From positions 99,978,001 through 100,042,000 of the forward strand of contig NC_086177.1 in the NCBI RefSeq assembly GCF_023053635.1: a stretch of DNA of 64,000 bases. The letters are read 5' to 3'. The position numbers were made by a program, and so were the translations under genes. The notes below the pieces were generated by a model, which made no database searches, was not told the origin of the DNA, and worked only from the letters and a program-made list of their open reading frames with translations. Shown one piece after another: positions 1 to 11,606 of this stretch (position 1 is the first letter of the stretch; every line of letters begins with the position of its first letter). The stretch comes from Elgaria multicarinata webbii. Lineage: Eukaryota; Chordata; Lepidosauria; Squamata; Anguidae.

Positions 1-160
1 TGTGTGCAGCAGTTGCTGGGGAACATGGGTGGGAGGGTGCTGTTGCACCATGTCTTGCTTGTTCATCCCTGGCTGATGGCTGGTTGGCCACTGTGTGAGC
101 AGAGTGCTGGACTAGATGGACCCTTGGTCTGATCCAGCAGGGCTCTTCTTATGTTCTTAA
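1..160 (+). mobile_element. CR1/L2-type LINE 3' end (cut by window start)
   Basis: Matches the 3' end of the LINE at 26549-27998 almost base for base (AACATGGGTGGGA, GGCTGATGGCTGGTT, CCTTGGTCTGATCCAGC) and ends in the family tail TTCTTATGTTCTTA. Only the last 160 bases are in the window. Confidence 0.75.
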
Positions 161-195
161 GGTTGCTCCATCACGTGCTTGCTCCTTTAAGATTA

Positions 196-338
196 TGGCC
201 ACAGCTAGACCTAATGTTTATCCTGGGATCATCCAGGGTTCGCCCCTGCCTGAGCACTGGATCCTCTGTATGTCACCTAGATGAACAGGTTTGACCCCTG
301 GACAATCCAGGGATAAACCTTAGGTCTAGCTAAGGCCA
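196..338. mobile_element. Fold-back DNA transposon (143 bp), Harbinger-like arms
   Basis: The left end TGGCCACAGCTAGACCTAA pairs with the right end TTAGGTCTAGCTAAGGCCA at 17 of 19 positions, with a further weaker match inside (TTTATCC/GGATAAA). Arm sequence recalls the element at 19501. No convincing target duplication. Confidence 0.55.
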
Positions 339-766
339 AAGAGTGCCTGAACAAAACCAGCTAGTAACTCCTCCTTTCTTGTCAGTATTACAGACAGAGC
401 CAGTCATGCGATAAAGATAATGTGGGGCCTGGCCCTTAAGTTCACACCATCCCCGTTTTTTTTTCTTGAGTAATGGGCAGAAACAATGTGGTCCCAGTGT
501 TCAAGACAAACTTTCCCAGATTTGAAAGGAGGAGAAGCGCTTGGCCAGATAAAGAAACATGGAGCTGGTATGCCATGCACGGGGATCTGCACGGTTGTAG
601 GTGTAATAGAAGAGTTGAGAGAGGACATGGATAGGATGAGCAATGAAATTTGCTAATTGGACATTAAGCTAAACAGCATCACCACATGCTCTGAACCGTT
701 TCCTTTTAGGGCTGCAAAGAAGCTGTGGAGTTCATATTCATCCTTATCCCATCAAATCTATAAGCA

Positions 767-769
<3 letters not shown>

Positions 770-809
<40 letters not shown>
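770..809. repeat. (TA)n microsatellite
   Basis: About 20 uninterrupted TA units. Confidence 0.97.
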
Positions 810-812
<3 letters not shown>

Positions 813-1149
813 CTTACTCATCTCAGAATATGAATCACTGCTATGTCTCAGGCACAGCCTTACAAAACCTCTAAAGGAGTACAAGTGTTGCAGCTGCCTT
901 CCTGTCCTTGCAGCCCACAGAAGCAGTGTGCATTTTCTATTATAAGTAAGAAGGCTCTATTACGGGGAGGGTTGGTGTTCCCTGGCAAACCCAGTGGAGA
1001 GGATTTACAAAGGCTTCATTTCTCTTTCCCCCCTTCTCTGCACAGTTTGGGGGTGAAAAGTGATTTAGCTCAAATTCTTTCAGAAGACACTCGCGGGGTC
1101 TCAAAGCATTATTCTCCATTGCTCCAGAGGGCAGGACCTGAAGCAGAGG

Positions 1150-1361
1150 TTTCAAATGTATGAGAAAGGGAATTTTGACTGAATGTTGGGAAGAACTTCC
1201 TGATGTTGTGAGCTGTTTGACAGTATAACAGACTGCCTTGGCAGGTGGTAGACTGTTAAGCTGGGTGGCCGCTCATGAGGGATGCTATAGACTTCCTGCA
1301 TCATCAGGTGGTTGGGTTAGATGACCTTTGAGGTCATTTCCAACTCCGTGGTTCTATCACA
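1150..1361 (+). mobile_element. Old CR1 LINE 3' end
   Basis: Carries degraded CR1 3' sequence, including GGTTGGGTTAGATGACCT and TTCCAACTCCGTGGTTCTAT near the end. More diverged than the CR1 copies at 9068 and 49764, so probably an older subfamily. Confidence 0.65.
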
Positions 1362-1404
1362 GTGAATGGACTCCCTTGCCACTCCTCTGTCCTTTTTGCA
1401 GGGG

Positions 1405-1510
1405 TGGGGAAGTTCTGGTCCTCCAGATGTTTTGGCCTTCAACTCCCATGATCCCTCCTCATTGGCTATGCTGGCTAGGGCTGATGGGAGTTGTAGGCTA
1501 AAACATTGAT
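1405..1510. mobile_element. ACTCCCA fold-back element, copy 1
   Basis: This is the first of about nineteen copies of a ~110-bp palindromic element whose arms carry CCAGATGTTTTGG and AACTCCCAT in one direction and ATGGGAGTTGTAG in the other. Here both arms are present. The family is non-coding, probably a non-autonomous DNA transposon. Confidence 0.7.
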
Positions 1511-2278
1511 AAGGCTTGCTGCGCTGTGTTTCCTTTTTGCCTGTGCTTCCCATGCATTATTAACCAAGGATGACAAAATCAGAAGATGCTCCACATACCT
1601 AAACATAGCACACTGTTTTTGGACCGCTTGGGCTCAAAAAGAGAGGTTTTAAAAACATTGCAGTGAATTCCTCATAGCTTCCTGAGGCATCAGAGAGCTA
1701 TTGTGCAGCTATAGTATTTTTTGAGTGTCACAAATGATCATGTAGGTCAACCCAGATAGTTCCACCTTTTGTTGAAATTCTACAGCTTGTTCTAGAGGTG
1801 GGCTGCAATCTATATCTACGTCATGTGTGGATATGTTAAGCTTATTAAGGAGGGAGGAGCACACAGTTTTGGTTCACGGGAATCAACTCTGGGAGGGGAG
1901 GTAGCATATCATCCATTTTATGAGACACCCCCCCCCCCCCAAAAGCAAGCAATCAGAAAAAAGCAGGAAGCAGAGATATGAGTAGGATACATTCCCATTT
2001 GATAAGCAAAAGCTGAGAGTGGTTGCAACTAATGTTAGCCTCAGTTGGGGAAAGAAATAGAGAAGGAAACAGGCCTTTAACATGAAGATGAGTAAACAAG
2101 CCTCTGACATGACAGAGAGTAGCAGCCTATGCTACTTTAGCCCAGATCTGTGGACTGGTCTACTTTGCAGCGACAGATAGAGAATCAGATAAACTCCTTC
2201 TAGGCAGAAGCCTGCATTGACCTCATATTCTCCTATGGGGCACTTGGGTTTTTTTGCTCCTTGAAAATCCTACATTGC

Positions 2279-2312
2279 AAATACATACATACATACATAC
2301 ATACATACATAC
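2279..2312. repeat. (CATA)n microsatellite
   Basis: About eight ACAT units. Confidence 0.95.
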
Positions 2313-3152
2313 CAATGACAGCAGTCATCTAAATTAAAGGCAGGCATTGGAAACAGAGAACTGTTGGGGTGGTTTCTCTGCTTATGAATATGTGTCCTCA
2401 AAGTAAGAGAGAGAGCCCTGGATTTCGACCTGTGTAAGCACAAGAGGAGACTAACATAATCACTGCATCATTAGCTGAGTTCCACAAATTATATTGGATT
2501 CTAACCGCTCTATAATTACTGCACATCCGATTTGCAACAGAAGGTAATTATAGGCCCTGCTTGAAGCAAGACTTCTTATAAAACTGAATGAAAAGTCTGA
2601 TTCATCTCGTGAGGAGACCCACCCACCCATTCCAGCACTGAGCTTTCGTCTTCTACTTCTTCTCTCCCCTGCCCCCCCCTTTCTTTCTAAGGAAGGGGAA
2701 ACTCCTAAGACCTGTCTGAACACAGATCTTTTTTAGCGTTTCAGTCCAAGTTGTAAAATAATGTTTTGATTATAAGCTTTCACCTACCTGAAGTGCAATT
2801 TCCAGAGTGCTAATGACTCTCAGCAATTCTTCTCTCCTGGATCAACCTTCTAGTTGCACAACTCTGCCTCTCGTTGGCTACAGATAAGTCAAACTAATCT
2901 CTATAAAACTATATTTTGGCCTCCTTCGGTAATTAATGGTGGAGTCGCAGTTGTGTTTTTTGTTTTTTTTTACCTCTGAAGTGCAGCTTTAGGCTCATTG
3001 AAACGGTGTGTTAGGCTATTAGTTTTCCCCAACCTGGTGCCCTCCACTTGTTTTGCTCTGAATTAGAACTAGGCTACATATGCAACCCAAGGAAGTAGCA
3101 GAATGGACTGATGGCCAATAGGGAATACCACCTTTGGATGTTGCCCTACATT

Positions 3153-3153
<1 letters not shown>

Positions 3154-3191
<38 letters not shown>
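3154..3191. repeat. (CA)n microsatellite
   Basis: About 18 uninterrupted CA units. Confidence 0.97.
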
Positions 3192-3192
<1 letters not shown>

Positions 3193-3903
3193 CAAAACCA
3201 CCTCCCTGCAAGCAGAAATGTAGCATGCTAGGCTAGCTTAGAACCCTCATGTACTGCATATTTGAACCCCACCTTTTGACCCCAAATGTCCCATAGCATG
3301 GCTCACAATTGGGACTGGCATTAGCATCAGCATCTGACATCCAAAATAGCTTAGCCAATGCCTGCTCCCCTCCCCTCCCCACCCCAACCCACCCCCAGCA
3401 CTCCGAGCAATGGCAGATAGCTGGATCTGGCCATCTTTTAGTTTCCCACAATGCCCCTGACCTAGCATCACTCTGGGGCATTCTGGATAATTAAAGGGTG
3501 GCTAGACCCAGCTGCCCAATGCTGCTTTGAGTGCTGACACCCCATCCAAGTAATCCTGCCAGGGCCCACTGACAGATGATGGAACTTGGCAATAGGCCAA
3601 GGCCCCAGTCTCCAGAAGGCCCACTGACCAGAGCCCCCTGGAGTTATTTCTCTTCTTCACCATGGCAACCTGCTTGTCACCTGCCTCTCGCTCTGGCCTA
3701 GACAGAGGTACTGGGGAGGAGAAGGAACCGTAGATGCCACTTTCTATTTCCTCACTGGCTCTTTGTCTGACAGGCAAGCCAGTAGTAGCAATGATGAAAA
3801 AGAAGATGAGGCTACTGACAATGGTGGTGAGAAGGTAGACTCACCGAAGGAAAGGAGCCCATGGAGGCTATCATACCCAAGGGAGTTGTGGGATAGGCTC
3901 ACT

Positions 3904-4013
3904 GGCCTGGTTCAGACAACACGCTAAACCATGCTGCTTAACCATAAAATGGTTAACTACAAAACTATTTTGTAGTTAAGCAGCATAGTTTAGCATGTTG
4001 TCTGAACCGGGCC
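3904..4013. mobile_element. Fold-back element GGCCTGGTTCAGACAACA (110 bp)
   Basis: Near-perfect palindrome: the left arm GGCCTGGTTCAGACAACA continues to GCTAAACCATGCTGCTTAA, and the right arm mirrors it back to CTGAACCGGGCC. ACT occurs immediately outside both ends, a possible 3-bp target duplication. A remnant of the same family lies at 15253-15289. Confidence 0.7.
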
Positions 4014-4977
4014 ACTATGATTTTTCAATTGGATTTTCAATTTGCTTTTGAGTAGTACTGGAGCAGATTCTGCTTTACAGAATCAAGGGACTATGAAGAG
4101 GGAACTAGTCCGATGGAATTCATAAAACGTTGAACCTAATCCTGGAGGTTCTGGGTTCATATCCTTGTCAGCCGCAGTAATTCACATAGTGGCCAAGCAT
4201 ATCGATTGAAATCTTAAAGATTTGGACTTTGCAGAAGGGCTTTTTACCTGCCATCAGTGCTAGGTAATGAGAACTGGGAACATTTTCTGTGTTGCATTAA
4301 AATTCTCCAGTGAGGATTTTTTTTTAAACTGTCATTTCTTCAAGCTGTTGCAGCATGCAATCATTTCATTGGAATCTCCCCCAAATATGGGGTAGGTACA
4401 GCGGGCTTATTTTGGTACAAGAAGTCGTTGCCAGAAAAATGAACAGCGGAGTTCTAAAATACTTGATGTTGTAAGAACAGCCACTAAATCAGCTTTCAGG
4501 CAGTTTAAGGCATTTAAACATTTAGATGCTATGTACTATGCATGATCTGTGGAATGTAACTGGCCAAAATCTCGTCTTTAGCTTCTGCGATTTCCAGAAT
4601 CCTATTTCAGTCGATAGGTCCGTTCCTGTTGTTCTTTGTTAGGGGACTGCAATTAAAAAAGAAAAGAAATGTGATCCTACAATATGACCCATGACTCTAT
4701 TGTTTTCAGTGAAGATGTTCAAACACAGGCATGTGAGATAATGGGGTAAACTATGAATTTGCCTTATACTGACTTAGGTCTTTGATCCATCCACTTGGGA
4801 TTGTGTGCATTCACATTGTGAATTGTGGACCAATTCAGAACTCTCTTCTTTTTTTAATCAGTAGAGCTTCTAGAGAGAGATAGTAATAGTCTCTCCCCAC
4901 CACACCAAGTATAGACAAATACGTCTTGCTAGATAGGGAGGAAGTGGTATTTATTGGGACTAAACCATCTAAGGGGT

Positions 4978-5081
4978 GAGGAACCTGTGGTCTTCCAGAT
5001 GTTCTTGAACTCCAACTCCCATCAGCCCCAACCAGTATGGACAGTGGATGGGGTGGTGGTAGTCTACCATCTGCAGACCCT
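4978..5081. mobile_element. ACTCCCA fold-back element, copy 2
   Basis: Left arm TCTTCCAGATGTTCTTGAAC with CCAACTCCCATCAGCCCC is clear; the right arm is degraded. Confidence 0.6.
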
Positions 5082-5186
5082 GATGTAGGATTGTGTAAAT
5101 TATTAGCATCACCTTGAATTGTGCCCCAAAGAGAATCGAGAGCCAGTGCAAACGTTGGGGTGTGCTTGTTGCGTGTGTGTGTGTGA

Positions 5187-5237
5187 TTTATTTATTTATT
5201 GCATTTCTATACTGCCCAATAGCCGAAGCTCTCGGCT
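5187..5237 (-). mobile_element. L2-type LINE 3' tail fragment
   Basis: The TTTATTTATTTATT run followed by ATACTGCCCAATAGCCGAAG is the reverse of the 3' tail of the L2-type LINE at 38758-39305. Confidence 0.65.
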
Positions 5238-6299
5238 AAACTGCTTCTAAAGTGCAGAATCGCATTGAAAACAGCTGAAATTGTGAGTCTTTGTCACATT
5301 TGAAAGATCAGATTGAGCTATGATACATGGAACTTGCAGGGGCTCCTTGGCCTACAGTTCCTTTGTGACATGTTCAGCCATTTGCACACAATGAAGACTT
5401 TTGTCTTCATCTGTTTCTCATCCGATTCAGTATTCAGCTTGACTGCAGAAGTGCAGTGACGGAACCGGCATGCCGATCAAACGCAAGATAGCGTTCTCTC
5501 GCATTCTTAGTTGAAGAGACAAGTGGAAACCGAGCCAAGGAAGTTAATGGGACTGAATTAGAATGCAGTGTGTTATAAAGTTCTGGTAGGAAGATTCCCA
5601 TGGAACTGAGAAGCTTGCATAATATAGGTCACAGATGGCCCCATCAATGTTAATTATCACGAGGGACGGGGTGCGGGCATTTTGTCACTTCGTGAACAAT
5701 TTGTGCATCCAAAGTATATTGGCGCTTTATGAATCACTGTGAATGTTTGTGCAACTAGCCCCTCACTGGTCATTATTCTACATTGTATTTTCTGCTTCCA
5801 CCTAATTTTTCTAGCACAGATTAAATTCTTAAAATTGTGCTGATAATGCTTCACCATTTAAGTGTCACATTTCAAGTATTTGGAGCACTTCTCAGCCATC
5901 CTTGCAAGGCGAACCAAGATTATTGGGGGCCCATCTTGCAGATCCGGTGTGCTGCTGCTGCTTGGGCCTCTCTTGTGGACGGCCATCTAGTGGGCTCATA
6001 GTTGAAGTGACCTTTGACCTTTCCTTTTCTCCATTCCCACTATGCCTGCAAACCTACACCGGCTTTTTGTGAGATCTAGCAAATCATACACGTCATCTCA
6101 TAATCCAGCATAGTTTTCTTGGGTGTAATTTCCCCCCTCTAGCATTGCAGAGAGACAGAAACAAAGAGTAGCAGCCTAGGGTTTTTCCTCCACTCTCATT
6201 CTTGATGGGATCTTTGACAAGTTTCTGTGTACAGGCACAATTTTTGGGTTCTCTCCTCCTCTCCACCCCACCCTTTTTTCTTTCTTTCTTTTTTTTACC

Positions 6300-6560
6300 A
6301 TTTTCGAGCGTGCGTTAACACCTCCTCTTGAAGGCTGAAGCAATCTCTTTTAAATTAACTTTATTTCCAGTAATGTATTTATTTCTTGCTAAAGAACCGT
6401 GGCGTTACACGGCGTTGCATCGTGGAGGTGGGTCCCTCAGGAGTCTTTCCCATTTAATCAGCGTGCAAATTTACAGGTGATAATTTATGTGGTGTCATAA
6501 AAGCGATGTTACGTTGTTGTTTTAAAACACCTCTATTTAGAATATGAAACACCCCTTTGC
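6300..6560. other. Unique AT-rich stretch, possible conserved non-coding element
   Basis: No repeat signature. It contains several CpGs that survive in an otherwise AT-rich, CpG-poor intron (GGCGTTACACGGCGTTGCAT, AGCGATGTTACGTTG), plus long homopolymer-free AT-rich blocks. This texture is typical of vertebrate enhancers within introns but was judged by eye only. Confidence 0.25.
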
Positions 6561-7280
6561 CCTGAAGGCTGTAAAACTTGAGATAGCCAAGATCACAGCC
6601 AGATCATGTGGCCAACGCTTCAAGGAAAAAGGAGGGGCCAGAGAGAATACCTGTAGCAAAAACAAGGCAGATAGGATTCTGAAACTGATGCGGGGGTGAG
6701 TGAGCATTGTAACCCTCAAGGAAGTTCACAATGTAAGCTCCGCCCTGGCCCATTAATGCTTTATCAGCCACCCCTTCACTTCACTGGCAATACTTTCTTT
6801 GATTCCGGGCACCATGTAGCTTCATTCTAGTCCGCCCTTCGCCAGAAGGATGTGACAAATGGCCAAAGTAATCTGGAGAGCAAGTAACTCCCTTGTGCTT
6901 CTCCTTTCAAATATTTCCCAGCGAGTTACTGCTTATGTAGCGCACTGGGCTGCTCAATCTGGTGACCTGTAACAATAGCAAGGATACTCTAGCACTGGAG
7001 TCTCCAACATGGAGTTTCCAGACTCCCTGTCCATCTTGATTTTGCTTTTATTTCTTAAGATATTTTAAAAATCATATTCACACACAAACAGAAACATACA
7101 TGTACAGAAACATCTGGGAGGCTGGCATGCTGCAAAGCGAAGTGCTCCCCCCCCCCCCGCCCCGGCCATTGCCATCTTTATTTGGGTTCCAAAAAGTGGT
7201 TTTGTGTTTTGGAGCTCAGACTCCAACCTCTGCCTTTTTGAATAAGTTATTTTCTTTTAGTCTTACCAGTTTGCCTTCTG

Positions 7281-7510
7281 GGAAATTAGTGTATTTATGT
7301 ATTTATTATTACATTTCTGTATTTCTGTATTTACAATTACATGTACCGCCCAGCTCTCTGGGCGGTACATAGCAATTGCAGCCATAAAATGCAACATAAT
7401 AAAATAAAATATAAACGTTTAAAACTGCAGTAGGAAATAAAAACAATAATCAAATAATACCTAGCAAAGATTTAAAATACAGTAACAGATTTAAAACAAT
7501 ATGAAGTAAA
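7281..7510 (-). mobile_element. L2-type LINE 3' UTR fragment
   Basis: A TATTTATGTATTTATTATTACA tail-like start, CCGCCCAGCTCTCTGGGCGG and an AATAAAATAAAATATAAA stretch resemble reversed 3' UTRs of the family at 38758 and 50933. Internal ACCGCCCAGCTC is palindromic with GAGCTGGGCGGT. Confidence 0.45.
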
Positions 7511-8139
7511 GGACCAAAATGCCTGGGACTAAAGGAGCACAACGTAGCACAATGTAGTTCTTTTGTGACTGCCATGCCCACCCTGGTATCCATTTTACGA
7601 GTGGGCAAGCCCCTATGGCAGCTGTTTTGTGCAGATGCCCATGACATTCTCTCAAAATTTCAGATGTTCCCCCTGACACAGAAAGGTTGGGGAGCCCTTG
7701 TCTAGCAAATAGAATATTCATCAGGCAGACAGAAACAGTGGTACAATTAGGTTAACCCCACCATCCCAGATCCAACCCTAGAACACCCCCTTTTTTCCTG
7801 CACCGCTATCAGAGCACAGATGGCTCTGCCAGGACCAGGAAGGAGGAGTTTGTGTGGGTGGAACCCACACCCTCCACTAAGAGACAGATTTGTGCCATGA
7901 CATGGCCCTGGGATACCCTTATAGTCACCATAGGATTGCAGACCAAGTTCGTCAAAAAGAAGAAAAGCAAGTTGCGAAATGCTTTTTTTTATTCATGCCA
8001 CTACCTTTGGCCAGAATGCTGGAAACTGAGTCTATGAGCGCTTGGATGGTATATTGCCTTACATATTCTGTCTCATCAGTAAAAGGGCTAGAGACTTTGA
8101 TGACAGCTGAAAATTCAGGGAAGAGGTATCAAATATTGT

Positions 8140-8292
8140 GGTCTCTCCCACACTAGAGGCCTTCAAGAGGCAGCTGGACAACCATCTGTCGGGGATGCTT
8201 TAGGGTGGATTCCTGCATTGAGCAGGGGGTTGGACTCGATGGCCTTGTAGGCCCCTTCCAACTCTGCTATTCTATGATTCTATGATTCTATG
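8140..8292 (+). mobile_element. CR1 LINE 3' end
   Basis: Reads CTAGAGGCCTTCAAGAGGCA, GGTTGGACTCGATGGCC and ends in the CR1 octamer-like tail ATTCTATGATTCTATG. Encodes the last residues of ORF2 (LEAFKRQLDNHLSGML in the family). Confidence 0.85.
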
Positions 8293-9067
8293 TCTCCTTT
8301 CTTTTAGGGCAAATCTGTTCTAGTCGACTGTTCTGAGTGGATAGTACTGTGATTTTCAACAGGCTGTTGGGAGTGACTTCCTGCTTAGGTTACAGTGGTG
8401 CTAGCTCTGGTCCTGCTTTTGTGCAGTGTTGGCAGTGGTTGAAAGACTTCTTTTCAACTCTATCTCCTTTGTGCTCAGCAAGACGATGTCAGGATCGAGA
8501 CCCTTGGCTGAGTCTTTCTGACCCTGTTTGTTCTAGAGCTCAGACCTGCTTGATACTTTCTTGACCAGTTGTAACCTGATTGGCTGCTGGACATCCTTTC
8601 GCAAGCCTTCTGAGAAACCAAGTCTGGTATGGGTAACTTCGGCGGATTCCTCTCAGTTCCCAGCTCTTGACTCATTTTGGACCATTCCCTTCAGCCCTTG
8701 ACACATGGAGACCCTACTGATATAGCCCGTTCCTGATCTTCTACTTAAAACACAGACATCAGGGGTGTGGCTAGTGGATGTGGTCCCACTTCCCCCTCCA
8801 TGTGCAGGGCAGGGACTCCTGTGAGTATGAAGCGTGATAACAGTGTGTTCACAGCACTCTTCATGCCTCTCCTGGTAGACGTTGAGTGCTGTCTGATGCC
8901 TTTCAGTCTGGACCCTCACTGTTGGCTCCATCACCTCCTGCCTTTGAATGCCCCTCCTCTTCATTTTCTGGTCTGTCTGGATGTTCAGGTTTGAAGGCAG
9001 GATGAAAGAGACACCAACAAATTATTCCATATATTCAATTATTTCATTGGGATTAAAATCAATTTTA

Positions 9068-10190
9068 ATAGAATCATAGAATAGAATAGCAGAGTTGGAA
9101 GGGGCCTACAAGGCCATCGAGTCCAACCCCCAGCTCAATGTAGGAATCCACCCTAAAGCATCCCCGACAGATGCTTGTCCAGCTGCGTCTTGAAGGCCTC
9201 TAGTGTGGGAGAGCCCACAACCTCCCTAGGTAACTGATTCCATTGTCGCACTGCTCTAACAGTCAGGCAGTTTTTCCTGATGTCCAGCTGGAATCTGGCT
9301 TCCTTTAACTTGAGTCCATTATTCCGTGTCCTGCACTTTGGGAGGATCGAGAAGAGATCCTGGCCCTCCTCTGTGTGACAACCTTTTAAGTATTTGAAGA
9401 GTGCTATCATGTGTCCCCTCAATCTTCTCTTCTCCAGGCTAAACATGCCCAGTTCTTTCAGTCTCTCTTCATAGGGCTTTGTTTCCAGACCCCTGATCAT
9501 CCTGGTTGCCCTCCTCTGAACATGCTCCAGCTTGTTTGCGTCCTTCTTGAATTGTGGAGCCCAGAACTGGACGCAATACTCTAGATGAGGCCTAACCAGG
9601 GCTGAATAGAGAGGAACCAGTACCTCACGTGATTTGGAAGCTATAGTTCTATTAATGCAGCCCAAAATAGCATTTGCCTTTCTTGCAGCCACTGTTTGCC
9701 TTTCTTTCTATCGCACTGTTGGCTCATATTCAGCTTGCAATCTACAACAATTCCAAGATCCTTCTCGTTTGTAGTATTGCTGAGCCAAGTATCCCCCATC
9801 TTGTAACTGTGCCTTTGATTTCTATTTCCTACATGTAGAACTTGGCATTTATCCCTATTAAATTTCATCCTGTTGTTTTCAGCCCAGCACTCCAGCCTAT
9901 CAAGATCACTTTGAAGTTTGTTTCTGTCTTCCAGGGTATTAGCTATCCCACCCAATTTTGTGTCATCTGCAAATTTGATCAGCGTTCCCTGCACCTCCTC
10001 GTCCAAATCATTAATAAAAATGTTGAAGAGCACTGGGCCCAGGACTGAGCCCTGCGGTACCCCACTCGTTGCCTCTCCCCAGTTTGAAAAGGTTCCATTG
10101 ATAAGTACTCTTTGAGTCCGATTCTGTAGCCAACTGTGAATCCACCTAATAGTTGTTCCATCTAGCCCACTTTTAGCTAGTTTTATAGAA
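9068..10190 (-). mobile_element. CR1 LINE, 3' third with reverse-transcriptase fragment
   Basis: The element reads on the minus strand and is 5'-truncated. It encodes the C-terminal part of ORF2: SGVPQGSVLGP region, FINDLDEEVQGTLIKFADDT with an intact FADD catalytic box near 9960, then the thumb region ([20 protein letters not shown]) and the terminal [16 protein letters not shown]. The reading frame shifts once near 9680 between the two halves, so it is inactive. The 3' end carries reversed ATTCTATGATTCTAT tail units at 9068-9085. It is the longest CR1 copy in the window; similarity between copies suggests a fairly recent family burst. Confidence 0.9.
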
Positions 10191-10563
10191 TTATTATCTC
10201 AATGTTAATGAAATCTGAAAATTCAGGCCTGGAATATATCCCCAGCGGGAATCAGGACGTGGTTTATCTCGGCTGTGTCATCAGCCTCTGCCTGCCTGAT
10301 CTGCTTTCCTAGCGTGATACCTGTCTAGGAGAGTCTCTGCTGCCTGGACTTGCAGTTTTGGCTTGACTGCCTGGGTTTCCAAGGATAATATGCTTTTTGA
10401 GTTGCTTGGGGAATTACTGTCTAGGTGGGCTCCATTCCTAGGACTTGCTTTTGCTTTTGGCTATGGGGCTGGTGGGCAGTATCAGTCAGGCATGTGTTTA
10501 ATCTCTCTGCCCAGGATCACATCTGGCAAAAGTGGACTTTGGCATTTTTATCTATGCATTTGT

Positions 10564-10802
10564 TTTTATTTTAGTTATTATTACATTTATATCCTTCCTT
10601 TATTTCCTCTTGCAAAGAAACCCAAGGAGGAAAACATAGTCCTTTACCTCTCCATTTTACGTTTACAACAACCCTGTGAGGTAGGTTTGGCTGTCAGTGA
10701 CTGGCCCAAAGTCACCCACTGAGCTTCATGGCTAAGTGGGGATTAGAAACTGAATCTCCCAAGTCTCAGTCCAACACTCAAATCACAACACTACACTAGA
10801 CT
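10564..10802 (-). mobile_element. tRNA-derived SINE (squamate type)
   Basis: Read on the minus strand, it starts with a decayed tRNA-like head (GGACTGAGACTTGGGAGATT region), then the body CACTGAGTGG-like segment, GGCCAGTCACTGACAGCC and CCTACCTCACAGGGTTGTTG, and a T/A-rich tail at 10564-10600. This is the standard layout of tRNA-headed SINEs in lizards and snakes. Confidence 0.6.
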
Positions 10803-11203
10803 GACATCTACTACTGAATTCTTCATTCTGATATTCCTTGCTTTATATTTTAAAAACCAGGGTGGGTGGGATTTCATTAGCCTAGCCTTTCCAACACTGG
10901 TGCTCTTCCAGTTTCTTAGATTGCATGGAAGAGATATATATCTAGATATAGATATAGATATAATTTCCTGAAGGCTTAAGACAGAAGCCTGAACACATGT
11001 GAGCTATGTCTCTGTAGCAAGTAGGGGCTGTGGCGTATGTGATCTGCATAGCCATTTGTCTCTCCCCACCCACAATGAAAATGGGAAAGCTTTGGATAAT
11101 GTATATTGCAGAGCTGGCACCAAGTTGCAGATTATTTAGCACAGAAGCCACAAACTCGGGATTTTGCTTCACAGGCAGTTCTTTTGAATGGTGTCTGTGT
11201 ACA

Positions 11204-11204
<1 letters not shown>

Positions 11205-11240
<36 letters not shown>
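11205..11240. repeat. (CA)n microsatellite
   Basis: About 18 CA units. Confidence 0.97.
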
Positions 11241-11242
<2 letters not shown>

Positions 11243-11287
11243 CTGTCCTCTGAGATCTTTCCTTCAATACCCACTCTTTGCTCAGGT

Positions 11288-11606
11288 TAGGGTGACCATA
11301 TTTGAAAAGGAGTGCAGGCCTCCTGTACCTTCAAAAGTTGTCTAGAAAAGGGGTTTCCAGCAGGTGCCATTTGTATGCATGCAGCACCTGGTGAAATTCC
11401 CTCTTCATCACAACATTTAAAGCTGCAGGAGCCCTGCCGTTGGTATCTAATCACTCTAGTATAGCTCCTGCAGCTTTAACTGTTGTGATGAAAGGGGAAT
11501 TTCACCAAGTGCTGCATGCATACAAATGGCACCTGCAGAAATTCCCTTTTCTAGACAACTATTAAAGATACAGGATCTCTGTCCTCTTTTCCATCTGGTC
11601 ATCCTA
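11288..11606. mobile_element. 319-bp fold-back hAT-like element, copy A, with 8-bp TSD
   Basis: Starts TAGGGTGACCATATTTG and ends CATCTGGTCATCCTA. The two halves are inverted copies of each other: left AGCAGGTGCCATTTGTATGC mirrors right GCATACAAATGGCACCTGC. GCTCAGGT flanks both ends (11280-11287 and 11607-11614), a perfect 8-bp target duplication pointing to the hAT superfamily. It has no coding capacity. Confidence 0.85.

Larger units (their letters stand above)
339..4977. other. Presumed NSMCE2 intron, repeats listed separately
   Basis: Outside the listed repeats, no exon, RNA gene or splice-flanked frame is recognised. A C11 run lies near 1927 and a pyrimidine-rich stretch at 3355-3400. 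Confidence 0.5.
5238..9067. other. Presumed NSMCE2 intron, mostly unique
   Basis: 5238-7280 is the longest stretch without recognised repeats in the first 25 kb. 7510-7710 ends in AAGGTTGGGGAGCCCTTG, which resembles a reversed hAT end but has no partner. 8293-9067 is unassigned. Confidence 0.45.

Noticed and set aside
3500-3900. Possible coding exon with acidic Glu-rich peptide
   Set aside because: No splice sites flank a conserved frame and the frames are short and broken.
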